This document shows positions 1 to 12,435 of a stretch of DNA of 64,000 nucleotides, one piece after another. Position 1 is the first letter of the stretch; each line of letters starts with the position of its first letter. The notes beneath the pieces were generated by a model, which saw only the letters and a list, made by a program, of their open reading frames with translations, made no database searches and was not told where the DNA came from. The stretch covers positions 101,178,073-101,242,072 of the forward strand of contig CM060955.1 of assembly GCA_030765055.1 (NCBI GenBank). The letters are read 5' to 3'. Position numbers and translations under genes: made by a program. This DNA is from Mantis religiosa. Its lineage: Eukaryota > Arthropoda > Insecta > Mantodea > Mantidae.

Positions 1-239
1 GGCAATGGCGACGATTTAAAGCTGTGAAAAGGTTATAAATCCTAAATTTCTTTGATCAAATTAATTCGTGAATGTCTTTAAATGAAGATTATTAACAAAT
101 TATTTAAAAAATAGAGAAAATACGTATAATTAACTCTGAAAATATTACAAAATAGGTGTAAAGTATCAATAAACTTCATTTATTTTTAAAAACATGTCGC
201 TTTGATATTTACAGTGTCGTCCTCGTAAGTGAGGTTAGA
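1..239. other. AT-rich stretch, no gene
   Basis: No open frame, repeat family or RNA gene is recognisable here. Confidence 0.5.
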
Positions 240-705
240 TTGGTTTGTATTACAGTACGGAGGGGATTCAGCTCTGCCACCGGTCTTGATCTATTGACTA
301 TGCCGCAAGTGAAGCATTGCCAGGAGAAAGACGAGGAGAGACAACAAAGAGTACGGCCGACCCAAGAAGTCACGACTGTGCAGAGGGAAGGATTCTACTA
401 TTTACCAATTGGAAACTCCTCCTGCAGGCCATCACAACCGTGGTCCAGAAACGGCGCACCAGGTCATCCTACCCGATAGTTCTACCCTGAAATAGACCAC
501 CAGATGAGAGATGATGTGAAATGATAATGGGGATTAAATGGAGGGACAGGAAATTTGGGTATGTGATTAACCTACCCAGCCTGGTAAACCGGGGAAATCC
601 CAGAAAAAAGTCATGGGCACATAGGTCGGTCAAGGGAGTCGAAACCGGACTTCCGGAGTGTCGGTTGCAGGCAAAACCGCCTGAGCGGTAAAGTGAGGTT
701 CATAT
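240..705 (-). repeat. Family A SINE-like repeat, copy 1
   Basis: This is a reverse-strand copy of a repeat about 450-620 bp long that recurs at 6,340, 18,785, 30,735 and 49,155. Shared blocks include the stretch reading 'gagatgatgtgaaatgataatgg' in variant forms and the GC-rich end with a degenerate Pol III A-box/B-box pair, best kept in the 49,155 copy (ggctcaggcgg and gggttccatttcc). The short open frame over part of it is incidental. A tRNA-derived SINE or a tRNA-headed composite is likely. Confidence 0.6.
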
Positions 706-1722
706 GTATTCATTTAAATTATAATTCTAAGAGTTTAAAGGTTGTGGTTGTCTCGTTTATGAAACACCCTTTGTTTTCTATAGAATTAACTTAATTACTA
801 TTTGCATCAGCTTAATGCTATAGTCAGCAAATGTAACGATGGTAACGCGCGAGTGTTCCGCACTTTTTGTCTAAGCTGTTTCATTCAGTTTCACTGGACA
901 AAGTGCGGCAGTTGAATCGAGTCTGATGACTTTCTTGAAATTGGGCTTCATCACCGCATTATGGCCTTCACTGTCGCTTTGACGTGCTGAAATCTGCAAG
1001 TGTGACACAAAACAATCTGCAACGGCGGTAATTGCCCGCCCACAGTTTCCAATTTAGGGGACAGTGAATAGTTCCATTAAAAGCATCACAGAGAGGTCAG
1101 TTTTGAGGCTCGGCATTGCTATAAACACGTACGTTATAATTACACTTCAGCTGAGTATTACGAGCTTTCAAAAAGACACGTCCCCATTAAATATGTACCG
1201 GTGAGTCTAGCGCCATAGTAATCGCTCCAATTATTCCCGTCTGGTTGGGGTTGGGGGGGGGGGTGCTCTCGTGCAGTCTGCTGGGATTTGTTCATAATCA
1301 CAACTAGCTACTTCAGCGGTGTGCAGCCAACAAATTCTTCCTTACACATTTGAAGAACCGATGGGGGAGAGCTGTAAGTACGGAATATCCCATGCGGTGG
1401 ACTCACACGCTTTCTTCACTCAGTCTTGTAAAAGTATTCTTACAAATGTTTATACTTCACAGCGATCGAGATAGACATTCTCGGAAATAGGGGAATGCTG
1501 TAGACTTAAACTATAGTCAAATCTTTTAGGTATTGGAAAAAAAAAAAAAAACTCAAACCAATAACAATAAATTTTTCCGAAATGATATGTCCTCAAAAGA
1601 GTATTCCAAATTAATTGTGTGCTTTAAACGATATTACGTATCTCTTTATGCAAGAGTTTGCCTTTCTCTTACACTTTATCACTTATGCAAAGGTTATTCA
1701 GGATGAAGAAACTTCATATATA
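706..1722. other. Unassigned non-coding DNA
   Basis: No coding frame of note. It contains a G-run near 1,252-1,262 and an A-run near 1,540. No repeat family used elsewhere in the window was recognised. Confidence 0.4.
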
Positions 1723-1945
1723 GGGCGATCCATATAAACCTGAACCATCTAAATAGGCCATAACTTACGAACCAATAATAGGACACACGTGCAACTTTGG
1801 GAGAATATAATACACAATCGGGAGATTACATTACACAACATCTCAGAGAAAATGCTGGAAGTGTCCTCCACCAGCACTCATTTCAACATATTCTCTGAAG
1901 TTTTACGGAGAGTATCCTCGCGAATGTTACTTATTTCGGTTCGAA
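1723..1945 (-). mobile_element. Long-TIR mariner-like element, 3' end fragment
   Basis: The fragment starts after a TA with the same end (gcgatccatataaacctgaa) as the copies at 12,436 and 16,666. It runs inward through the inverted-repeat region into the transposase C-terminal coding segment on the minus strand, matching the ends of the two other copies. It is cut off at 1,945, where a SINE C remnant begins. Only the 3' end survives, so it cannot be autonomous. Confidence 0.7.
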
Positions 1946-1947
1946 TG

Positions 1948-2041
1948 TGTGTGTAGTGTTTAACGCCCGCTTTTACTACATACGGCACCGCAGGTGGTGA
2001 CACTGATGATACATGAGACCCACTTAGCCACGGCGTGGCCC
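1948..2041 (-). repeat. SINE family C, internally deleted copy
   Basis: It carries the family C 3' portion (gtgtttaacgcccgctttta) and then jumps directly to the tRNA-like 5' end (ccacggcgtggcc on this strand). About 150 bp of the body found at 41,954-42,218 is missing. Confidence 0.65.
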
Positions 2042-4079
2042 TAGAAAGGAGAGGAACGTTTCAAAGCCAATATATAGCGTTCCGACTTTTTTTTTAAAAA
2101 AAAATGATTATGGATTCAGATTATTTCCCTTCTGCCTGCAATAAAGCATGTATTATCACTTTTAGAAAGTGTTTTTATTTCGAGTAACATGAAACTGATA
2201 GAAGAATTGGCTTATATAATTCCAGGTAGAGAAGTTAATTTGAATGTAACACATTAGACTTTGTTTTATATCTTCTATTCAAAGTATTATGGTGAAAACC
2301 ATTTGTCGCCTCTTTATAGTTAATTGAGATAAGCGTCTGTGATAAAATTAGGATAACTTATTCAGATGTGATAGTCAAATATTTAAAAAGCGAATAAGTA
2401 GGTATATGTCGAATTTGAAATTCTTTGCTCTTTGTATGACATCACGAAATACTTTTGAATTTATAATTTAAAAAGTATCGATAAAGTACTGGAAATTTAA
2501 AAAAAAAAATAGCACAGTATCTCAATAATGGTTAATCCCATAAGAACTTTATTTTAGTGAATTATAAGTATTGTATATGTGCTATAGTTTATTAGTTACA
2601 TAAAATTATAAAACATTAATTCAGATAGAACATGATCTCATAGACTACTGAAGTAAAATTTAAGATATCTATTTTATTGGACAGATCAAACAAATGGTAT
2701 TTTAGTGAATAAGTCGTTATTCAGAACATAAAGAGTAACATTTGTTTTTCAATTTAGTATGTAGACTTTTGTTAAAAATCGTGTCACATCCTCAAAAGAA
2801 GCCGAAAGTAAATTCAGTTTGCTATTTATCTGATGTAATATAATCTGTGCTATATATACATCTACTCTCTGCCATACTCACACTTTGCTAAATGTTGATA
2901 AAAATGTTAATTAAAGAAGAAATGCAGATAAAACAAATAAAGAAGATAAATTAGTTGATCTTATACGTAAGTATATATTTGCCAGTAAGATTTTCTTAAA
3001 ATTTTTGTAAATAAATTACAATGTGGCTAAATTTACAAAGCTGTTATTTCCCCCACCCTCCCCGTAAGGTAAGCGTTAACGGACTAGAACACTAAGAGGG
3101 TGACACCTATTGGCTGGCTATATTCTTAAGGAGATAGGACATAACTAACATCTTCACATTGTTAAGTAGAAAAATGTGATTTTATACTTTAAAATCTGGT
3201 ATATTTGTGGCCTGTAATACTGAGAAATCAGATGTGTCATTTAAATATATATTTCTTTACTTTCTCATTTATACATACATCTTCAAAGTATTCTTGCAAA
3301 GCTTATTACGAGTTCTGCTGGTCAGCTAAAATTAAATGTGCATAAACAGTCTGTTTATACAGTTCCTGTAAGGTACAAATTGAATGCTAATACTTAAATA
3401 AATAAATTAGAAAGCGTCCTCTACATGCAGGAGTACAGATTTCATAAGTTGATACTCTTTCCATAACATCGCGTGAAACAACAAATTAATATGACAAAAG
3501 TATTGAACATTTCAAACTATATTAACGAAAATGGCTGATGATACAGCACGTTATTTTAAATAAACTGTATGTTTTAAAAGATCCATGCATTTTGTGTGGT
3601 AATACGTTTTTGTTTATAGTTTATCTTTTATAACTTGTATGAAAGAATCTAACATTCCTTATGAATGAACAATTCATAGGCTGCTCCTGCCAAGTTCAAA
3701 ATGTAGAATTTATTTTTAATGTAACCAAAACTGTTACTGCCATTTTTGACAAAATCAAAAATATATACAAATGTTTCTATACAAAGGTATTTTTAATTAA
3801 TACGGTTTATAGTCGCTTTAGCTTAGAAAGTCTTGTCGCGACTTCATCAATAGAAATTGCATTACATTGCATTAATACAACATAAATCTATGAGAAATAA
3901 TGGGCATTAAACTAGAGAGAATACATTACATTAAATGTACTATAAAACCTTATGAAGGAATACAAGGAATTAAAGATCAGTTGTAAGTTAAAGATCAAAT
4001 TTTGAAATATAAACTAAGGCCTCTGAAAAAACTTGAGTCTTCTGCACTGAGATGGGGAAGAGAAGGCCTCACTTATCTT
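2042..4079. other. AT-rich intergenic DNA
   Basis: About 2 kb with many stops in all frames and no recognisable domain, repeat family or RNA gene. Confidence 0.5.
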
Positions 4080-4345
4080 GTTGGGTATGCCATGCTGCCG
4101 GTGCCAATGACTGTAGAGTACACAGTCAAAAATTATGTACTTGGCAGTTAGGCTTTGTCTACAAGTTGTGCACCTGGGAGGATGTTTGAGTTTTGTTAGT
4201 ATGACCTATTCTTAATCGGGACACCAGAACTTGATCATACCTGGACAGTGTTTGGAGTTGATGATCTCCTATGGCTTCTGATGTTATTTCATGGAAAAAG
4301 GTAATTTGTTTGGCAGAACTTTTATCAAAATCTTCACACTGCATT
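4080..4345 (-). pseudogene. LINE (Jockey/CR1-like) C-terminal remnant
   Basis: The minus strand encodes a segment of the type SRYDQVLVSRLRIGHT. This matches the conserved region between the RNase H domain and the C-terminal cysteine motif of Jockey/CR1-like non-LTR retrotransposon ORF2 proteins. Stops follow at once, and the downstream cysteine motif is degenerate. There is no reverse transcriptase domain here, so it is a 5'-truncated, decayed insertion. The assignment rests on recalled family pattern and is moderate. Confidence 0.55.
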
Positions 4346-6339
4346 TTTAGAACAAACGGAACGTAATTGCTAAGTTTGGAATGTACTTATTCCAATTTTA
4401 TTTTTAAAGTTATACTCTTCCTACACACAAAACACAAATACACTGAAATACACAGAGAAACAGACTTACTACATCTTTTAAAACACTTTTTTTTTTTTAA
4501 ATTCAGGAGGTGGTACCAAAACATGCTTTTCCGGTGAAATATCTCGTTATCGAATTGTGGGTGGAAAGGAATACCTCCGCTAGCTACTAAGTACAAATAA
4601 ACCCAAGATTTATGTGCTGCAAGTACTCATATAGCATTTTCAAACTATTGTGCTACATTTCTTATTGTTTGACTTAAAGGAGTTTGTAGCATTAATTATT
4701 TAGAATATTCCTTTAAGAGGTCCGAAATGTATTTGAAAGGAATATTCGAGTTTTGTTCCCTTTGCACAATTAAAAGTGGCTCTGCTCTGGCAATAAGAAA
4801 ATTCTTCCTTAATTAACGTAAGGGCGGAAAAATACAAATATGCTTTCTTCGTGAACCAGATAAGGAAACGTGCTAATTAGCAATTAAAAGCAGGTATGGC
4901 TCAAGTTGGTTAGGGATTCCGCGTAACGAAATATCTCCCGAGGAAGAAAGGAAAGATGTAAGCTCCAGTGGCCAGACCTTAAATTTTATAATAAGTTAGA
5001 AATTCTTAATAAGGAAAATTAGGTCAAAACGTGGCTAAACAGATAAACTACCGTGAAGCATTTCAAATAAGTGATTATAAAGTGAGGTAACATGAGTATG
5101 GATTTTGTGAAGTGAAACAAATATTAATAAACGAAGGCTTTCATGGACGGCGTCTTGTTCAATAAAATACTCCGGGCTAAAAGGCCGTGGACCACTGGGC
5201 TTCGTCGTCTCTCTCCTAAATATTCTTTATGATTTACCTTGGGTTAGGATAATACATTAATTTTGTTGCGAACTTATATTCCTAAGGGCTTAAATGTATA
5301 CTATGCATATTTGTGAGTACCAGAAAGAGCTAGTTCAAGATGGACATCATACATAAAGATGTAAACAGAACGGGGTACTTCAGGCGTTTTGTTTATTTCC
5401 TATTTACTTTTTATTACAAAATAAATTATAACAAAACAAAAACAAACACAAACAAGTTAGTAACATTTTTTTTTATTCTGATCAGATATTTTTTACTTTT
5501 TTTTTTAAATAAACAGTCAGAATCACAAAGGAGTATGGTAGAGTGGGAGGTCTGGTTTTACTTTATGTATTCATGTTTAGTTACATTTTGTTGTAACATT
5601 TAGAAAGCAACTGCGTGCATACCCGCGCGAAAGTTAGCAAGTGAGATCCAGCTGACCATTTAACTCGGTCCACACATCATGAAATCTACGCATTTTGTAT
5701 CGGTCTGCTCTGAGCCACTTTTTGAATACAAATAAATTAGGATAATCGGCACTCAGGTAATAATGTTAGAAAGTCATTATCAACCACATTTGAGTCCGCG
5801 CAGTGTTGCCTTTATTAATATTCCAGTAGAGAATTACAGACTCTGTCGTATATTCTGTCCTGCTTCCAACCAGCACGTCGATTTTATTTATAGTCCAATT
5901 CCAGATCTCAGATACATTGTTGCTGGTGGTAATTCTGTGTATCTGCGTGTCCACTTCTCCACAACGTTTACCCCATGGGGCTGTTGCTAAATTATGTTTA
6001 CATTTCTTTAATTCCGTGGGGATTATTTCATTCTATGGAATATCACGGGCACCTTCCAATCAAGTGGAACGTAGGTGTTTCGAAAAACTTTCCATATGCG
6101 ATCCCATATAGTATTTGGATATTTTGCAACAATTGATAGCACAGGCAAATACTCCTTTATCAACTCGAAGTACAAGTGTTTGGTCTTAAGTCATCCTGAC
6201 TCCATTATAATCAAGAGTAACAGATGTTGATAGTCCCTTACTACCTGTCGAAGTGTACAAGGTCTGGTCGTATCTGTGGACGTCAGGCGATGACAAAACT
6301 CCATGCCCTGACGACTTCCCTGATTTCGCCTCTGACTTG
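4346..6339. other. AT-rich intergenic DNA
   Basis: Several short overlapping frames on both strands (for example around 5,763-5,990) show no domain and look random. T-rich runs lie near 4,490 and 5,470-5,510. Confidence 0.45.
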
Positions 6340-6785
6340 CACTCGGGTGGTCCGGGATCGCTTCTCGTGGCCTGCTTACCAGACCCATGGGTTTCTTCGG
6401 ATGCTTTCCCGGTTCGCTAGGCGAATGCTAGGTAGGCATTCCGTTTGACTTTCATTATTATTTCACACCATTTCTCATCTGTTGGTCTCTTTCGGGGTAG
6501 TAAGTGTCGGCGAGAGTCTCGGCGTTGTATGGCTGGAGATATGCTCTTGATTAACACCTTTGGCCTCCGGCAGGGTAGTCTCCGGTATCCGAGTCAGCTT
6601 TGTGGGTTGTTCAGGAACAGGGTAGGTGGGATGCTGGTTGTATTATATTATACGGGAGTTTCAAACTGGTAAATGGTAGGGATCCTGCCCTCTGCTCTGT
6701 CGTGGCTCGTTGAAGTTGGGCCCATTGGTGTCCTCTCGCTCCATCCTTCCTTCCGGGGGTAATCCACTTGGGGCATATATACAGT
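6340..6785 (+). repeat. Family A SINE-like repeat, copy 2
   Basis: Forward-strand copy sharing with 49,155 the blocks around 'cccatgggtttcttcgg', the 'gtgtcggcgagagtctcgg' block and the end 'cacttggggcata'. It is diverged, and its tRNA-like head is degraded. Confidence 0.65.
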
Positions 6786-7420
6786 TCAGTAAAGTTCAGT
6801 TCAGTTCATTGCGAGGTCTTCCCAGGAGTCCGAAGACTCCGGCTTCTAACAACCCGGGAGCGATGGAAAACTCCGGGGCGCTTTCCATGAGGCAATATCT
6901 GGAGTCTAAAAACTTCTCCCATCGACAACAACGTCAAGATGGGTGGAAGTGCATACGCCACTTACGCGCATCAACCCCGCAGGGAAGACTTCCGAAAACC
7001 TCGGTAGGGTCACCTGGTGATCTAGCACACCCTCTACTAGTTCTGCAGGCTAGTACCCGGGACATTTTAGGCAACCCTCTGCCTCCTCAAGGCGGCCGAA
7101 GCCTGGTCGGAGGTACCCGATCTCCCACGGGTGTCAGGAACACACGCTCCCTCGAGTCCAACCCAATCCGAACTACTCCCATTCAGGGAGAGGCTCGAAT
7201 GATCGGCCCGAGGTTCCTCTTGGTAACGTCAGAGCTACCACGAGTGCTAAGGGTCCGCAGCGTTCGCACCACAACAGCTGAAGGGGATCTGTCTGGTCCA
7301 TATATGCTATCCTATTCTACAGGTGTAAAACACATGTTGTTACTGTCCTCCTTGGTAGAAGATGTGTGCCATGTTAACACGATTTATCAACTAAGTCGTT
7401 TGTTTATGTGCTAAAGCTTT
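6786..7420. other. GC-rich non-coding segment after family A repeat
   Basis: Clearly higher GC than its surroundings and bounded by AT-rich DNA. A 234-codon open frame crosses from the repeat into this segment, but its translation shows no domain and is rich in Arg, Ser and Pro, as expected of GC-rich random sequence. It may be the body of a second repeat or an extension of family A. Confidence 0.35.
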
Positions 7421-8639
7421 CGAAACGGGGATTCTAGATAAAAGAACCGTAGGCTTTGCGACAAACTGAAGATGTCACATTCACAATTTCTACTACCTAC
7501 ATTAGATCTTAAGAGATGTACTGCAGCCCTGCACCATATTTACATATATACCACGGCAGTGTTAACGGTATAGGGCTCTTTAATAATTTCAATGATTTTG
7601 TTGTTATAAACTAATGCGGAGTACACGGATATATTTCTCATCTATAGCCACGGTCGAAGTAATATGTGAGAGGTTTCGGATATATCAACAGCGTTGCACT
7701 AACAGACCTCTCTAAGCCCTGACCTCCTTCCTACTTTTGTTGTGACTCCACCTTTGTCTTCTCTATATTTCAAAGATTACAAGGCCCAGAAATCTTTTCT
7801 GTAAATGAGGTTATTAATAAAACACGATCACATAGTGTTATAAAGTGCTGTATTTGCCCACCATAACATTTTATTTAAATACAGATTAAACTGAAAGTAG
7901 GGCTAATGTAATTAAATGGATTAAGAGGAAAGAGAAAAAGGTATTAGCCAATTTATTTCTTTGATTTTTATTTTAACATTTACGTTTATATAATATTTGG
8001 TTTGTTAGATGTTTTGCTGAAAATACTTTTGATTTTACGTATTTAAAATGTTTATATATTGAAGAAGAGAATTAGAGAAGTTGAAGAATTTAAGGTTTAA
8101 CAAAAATATTCACAAGAACAGAGCTGGGGAAGGAAATGAATGAAAGGGGATTATTTTGAAACATTAATAAGACGCTCGAAATTAGGTAAAAGAAGTGTGA
8201 TAAAACAATTTCTAAATATGGCTATTGGTAATACTTATTCGATTTAATACGCAGAATATACTACTATGAAAATAATAAATCCTGAAATACAATAAAATTT
8301 ATATTTTATTTTCCTGCTAGCTGTTAAGATTCATGATATTCCCAATAAAGTATAAAAATCCCTTCATACTCACAAAAATGGATATAAAATGTGGGTACAT
8401 GATAAATTTCTGATTTCCGTAACCTCAGCCAATTGCCTTTCAAATTGTTTAGCCTATAAATAAATATCTTAAAGTAGCGAAATAATTATCGGAGTTGTCT
8501 GTCATTTATAATTATTCTTTTAACCTTCAACCAAAACAAGAAACTTTCATGTTTTCAATAAGTAAATAAAATTGATATAAAGTTAGTTTACGATAGGAGA
8601 TGTTATTAAACGTAGTATGAATGAATTGAATGAATGAAA
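7421..8639. other. AT-rich intergenic DNA
   Basis: No coding signal and no recognised repeat. Confidence 0.5.
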
Positions 8640-9170
8640 TATTTACTGCGCATGTTCCAAAATTCTACAATTTACTATTTTAGGCTACAGTTATTTGTTT
8701 TTGCCTTGTCGGTACCTTGTCTTACATGACACACTGGTCTGCTCTGCCAGGTAGCTCTTAAGCTCCATGCCTCCTTGTTACTTAATTAGTCCCATTTTCT
8801 CCCCCACCCAATCTTCCTTTCTTATATTCTTATCTTGCCCATTTTTCTTCCCAAACATTTTTTTCTCCATATTGTAACCTCCTCTCATTCTGTTACATAG
8901 TGTTCTATGCTTTCCTTTCTCCCACACAATTCACACATTCCCTTTTCCCTACCTCTTATCCCTCTTAGAAATATTGTTCCTGTTCTCATCCAAGCTTGAT
9001 CTTGTCTCTCTTGCCTATTGCCGTAATCTACGTATGCTTCTAGTCCCCAATTTATCTTTATATGTTTGTAAAATTGTAATGATTTGATATTTGCTAGACT
9101 TCCCCATATTTCCTACTTTTCTATATCTTCTATTCTGTATTTTACCAATTTACCCAAGAATGTCATCACT
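8640..9170 (-). mobile_element. LINE 3'-end fragment (same family as 41,640)
   Basis: It aligns by eye with 41,640-42,510. Both share the stretch about a 'tgccaggtagctcttaa' block and a coding block that on the minus strand gives a GICxLCG-type cysteine motif in the intact relative. Here the frame is broken several times. It is a 5'-truncated non-LTR retrotransposon copy containing only the ORF2 C-terminus and 3' UTR. Confidence 0.6.
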
Positions 9171-9717
9171 TAAAATAAAGACAAAGTTAGTAATATTTTG
9201 TTTATTACATATAATTACAGCCACATAGCCTTATGAAACTGTTACAAAAAGTGCTTTTAGGTATTTTAAAGTATGTCTCAAAGTATGCACTCTCATTGAA
9301 CTGTCGATATTATATTCCCCTGTAAACATGAAAGTAAAAATTCCAAAAAATAGTACTTTTTGATCCCAAATGTGCATAACGGTTCCTATACAGAGACAAA
9401 TGACACTGAATATTGCGCTAACAGTGTGGGTATAACCTAGGCGATACGCCACTGATTTCAGCCTATCTGAAGCACACACACTTGCACCGCTATATATTCA
9501 TTAGTACGTTTTCCCCAAAGGGACACAAGTTTTGGAAGCAAAAGCCTGAGAGTCAACTGGACGAGTTTTATCCCATATAGGAGAATTGGGAAGAGAAGAG
9601 AAATCCCTCCGCATGAATCGCATCCCGAGGGAATTTAGCAATTTGGTGTTCAGACCGCTTTCTATTCAAATAACACTCCGAGCATGTGATGGCACTGATT
9701 TGTTCATTTCATTTTCT
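9171..9717. other. Unassigned DNA
   Basis: An 82-codon minus-strand frame at 9,231-9,479 has hydrophobic segments but no recognisable family or supporting context. It is most likely a chance frame. Confidence 0.35.
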
Positions 9718-9845
9718 GATTTATTATTATGATTATGATGATTATGATGATGATTATGATGTTGACGATTACTATGATGATTACTATCATTATTATAATT
9801 ATAATTATCATCCTTATCATCATCCTTATCATCATCATCATCATT
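9718..9845 (+). repeat. ATT/GAT trinucleotide microsatellite
   Basis: Imperfect run of att, gat and atc triplets. It produces spurious Tyr/Asp/His-rich and Ile-rich frames on the two strands. Confidence 0.9.
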
Positions 9846-10155
9846 GCTTTCCTTATTGCTACTTTACAGTAAGTAGAGGAAGTAATGTATTTCATCCATA
9901 AATTGGATACCAAAATTTAAATGGAGATACCTAAATTCTAAAAAGCATTTTTGTTAAAGATCGGTCGACAACAAATTTTTCTCGATACGCGATACAGAAT
10001 ATCGATACTCGATGTTTTCTATGCACCCCGTGCTTCGATACTCAATGCCGGAATTTCTACTTCCAATTTAAATACAACATATAATGTTGTGAGAACTGTG
10101 TAATAGCAATGAAATTAATTACGTGCACATATTTAACGAGAAAACCAACAATGTA
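9846..10155. other. Unassigned DNA with ATCGATAC-like repeats
   Basis: The motif cgatac/atcgat recurs several times between 9,985 and 10,035. It could be subterminal repeats of an old hAT element interrupted by the mariner insertion that follows, but no terminal repeat could be defined. Confidence 0.25.
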
Positions 10156-11052
10156 CCAGGGCTGTTCAGTAAAGAATGATCATAATATTTTACGGTCATA
10201 GTTTTTCGCACTAAAATTCAATCTTATTATACTCTGTTAGCTTAATGTGAAACATTTTATTTTTGGTACTCCTGGTTCCCACCTGTGAGAACCAGGCAAG
10301 TTCAGACATGTTCACTATCGCCTACCCCTGCAATGGAGGTAACATGCAGTTAAAGCTGATGTTAGAGGAAGATCTGGAGTTTCTTTAAAAAATAATCACT
10401 GCTAATGAAACTTGTATACATCATTTTGATCCTCAGAGAAAACAGCAAAGCTCAGTGTGGAAATATCCTTCATCACCAACCCCCCAGAAGGCGAAAGTGT
10501 TTGCTTCTCCTGGGAAAGTTATGGTCATCGCATTCTTTGATGTTCATGGAATGGTTTATCAGCATGTTGTATCTGCACACACATCAGTAACTGGACAATA
10601 CTACAGGGATGTTATGAAAACATTTCAAGTCCATACCAGGCGCAATAGACCACATTTCCATGAAGCAGGCTGGATGCTACACCACGATAGTGCCCGGCCG
10701 CATATTGCCAATGTTGTTGCTGAATTTATTGCAAAAATCAGCGTGAAGTGCATCCCTCACCATCCCTATAGGTTGGATTTAGCCCCATGTAACTTTCTTC
10801 TATTTCCTAACTTGAAGAAACGCCTTCGTGGGAGGCATTATCCATCATCAGAAGTTGTGGTGAAGACTCCGGAGGCGATTTTGAAGGATCTCTCAAAAAT
10901 GGTTTCCAGCATATCTTTGAAGACTGGCAGAAACGCTGGGACAAGTTCATCGCAGTCAGGGGAGGTCATTTTGATAAGAACCACCAAAATTATGAGGATG
11001 AGTAAAGGTATGTTGTCAAAAAAAGTGATCAATCTTTATTGAACAGCCTTCG
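10156..11052 (+). mobile_element. Mariner-like element, deleted
   Basis: It is flanked by TA at 10,154-10,155 and 11,053-11,054. Terminal inverted repeats of about 27 bp share the core ggctgttca(g/a)taaagaatgatca with a few mismatches. The element is about 0.9 kb against the usual 1.2-1.3 kb for mariners; the part encoding the N-terminal DNA-binding domain is missing or unrecognisable. Confidence 0.85.
10389..11042 (+). pseudogene. Mariner transposase fragment, catalytic residues lost
   Basis: The open frame covers the catalytic half of a Tc1/mariner-superfamily transposase of mariner D,D34D type. The first motif reads ANETCIHHFDP, where the family has an Asp in place of the Asn at 10,404-10,406. 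The second motif, LHHDSARPH, keeps its Asp. Thirty-four residues later the third motif is APCNFLLFP, with Asn where the family has Asp. Two of three metal-binding residues are therefore changed, both consistent with G-to-A substitutions, and the N-terminal half is absent. The protein would be catalytically dead. The frame is otherwise long and uninterrupted, which is noteworthy in an element this decayed. Confidence 0.8.
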
Positions 11053-11149
11053 TACGTTTTTAAACTCCACATTGGACATTTAAAACAGAAAGTGGCCTTT
11101 TAAGCGGTACATTTTTAAAGTTTAAGTTCAAAAATACTATAACTCTCAC

Positions 11150-11245
11150 TCTTCTGGGGTCAAGCCCATTTCTTTTTCTGTACATATGAGTCCTGCTGTG
11201 GCAAATAGTTTTTCAGAGAAAACTGTTGTAGCTGGAATGGACAAA
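11150..11245 (-). pseudogene. hAT transposase C-terminal dimerisation remnant
   Basis: The minus strand encodes a short segment of the form SIPATTVFSEKLFATAG followed by LICTEK. This is the conserved C-terminal dimerisation motif of hAT transposases (ZBED-like branch). Flanking frames are degraded, and no terminal repeats were found. Confidence 0.6.
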
Positions 11246-11249
11246 TATT

Positions 11250-12229
11250 TATTGGCTAGTAGTTGTTAGTTTTGCAAATCTTGAATTTGCTTTCTAGTAG
11301 CCCAGTGAACGAAAAAGAAGAGGTAATAAATCGTCTTTGAGATATGCAGTGATTTCTTATTGGGAACTGATAGCTTGTTGCGAATATGGCACATGATTAT
11401 TTTGTGATATAAGGCTGCCTCTACGGTATCGGGCTTTGCAATGCCCTACCTTCAGCATTAATATTTTGTGATTTTAATAAAATAAAAATCACAGGATCAT
11501 CAATGAGCTATCTAAAAGGTACCGAGGGAATTTTCTGGAGTGTCGTTTGTGGATGCCATGCGAATATCATGTTTAGACATCGCAAGTACCGAGAACCCAT
11601 CCCTAATTTCTACGCAGAAGCAGTTTGATATGTATGTGTGTGCGTGTGTGTGTGTGTGTGTGTCAACACGATGCTTTTAAAAGTTCTCATTCTAAACTAC
11701 CGTTCATAGGAAAATGTTTTCAAAATCGGTTTTATTAAATGATTGTGTTTAAGATATTTTTGATACGAATGAAATAGATGTGCTGAATATTCTGGAATGG
11801 CCCCTGAGGTGCTTTCCGTTCAGAATAACATTTATATAATTGGTAAGAAATAGAGAAAAATTTTTACAGCAAGAACTTTTTATTGCGAGTTCGTCATTTT
11901 CGAGTACATTCTGTAACGGTGTAATACGTATGTTCAATACTCCTCTGAAATGCAAAGTTGTTACCTGTTTTATTGGTTACGCAAATATAAAGAAATTTCA
12001 AAACTATGCAATAGTATTTTATCACGGAGATAAACAGCCTGCCTAAGTAGATAAACATAGCGCGGAGATAAAAGGCATGACAAAACAGATAGTGAGGTAA
12101 ATGGAACATTCCAGTGACATCTTGATTGTCTTACAGAGCATTCGATCTCTTGTTTGTTACACAATATTCAGGAAGTATCTAGTAATATGAGTATAGTTAT
12201 TTAAGGAAGCGGGACTCGCCACGAGACAG
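11250..12229. other. Unassigned DNA with a GT microsatellite
   Basis: A (GT)n run lies at about 11,632-11,663. Short frames on both strands around 11,750-12,160 show no domain. Part of 11,250-11,480 may belong to the decayed hAT copy just upstream. Confidence 0.4.
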
Positions 12230-12350
12230 TCGCAAACAGGAGTTGTAACAAGAGTGTTTTATACAGTGGAAGTTGAGTAAGCTCTTTGTTGTGGTCAACG
12301 ACATTGGTAGACTGTAATTGTGTACGTGACGTAATTCTGCTTATTCCGAC
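12230..12350 (+). repeat. Fragment of a gypsy-type LTR
   Basis: It contains a segment close to one in the solo LTR at 41,081-41,464 (opposite strand), sharing 'gtggtcaacgac' and 'gtaattctgct'. No internal region follows. It is truncated by the mariner-like element at 12,436. Confidence 0.5.
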
Positions 12351-12435
12351 TCTTTATCTCCATGATGCACTATCCGTCTGTTACTCGTATCTCTCCGTGC
12401 CGGACGTTTTGTGCACGTCGCCGCGACACTTCCGT

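Noticed and set aside
6710..7414. 234-codon open frame on the plus strand
   Set aside because: It starts inside a family A repeat and crosses into GC-rich DNA. No domain, biased composition and no supporting context.
9686..9913. Tyr/Asp-rich and Ile-rich frames on both strands
   Set aside because: Translation of a trinucleotide microsatellite.
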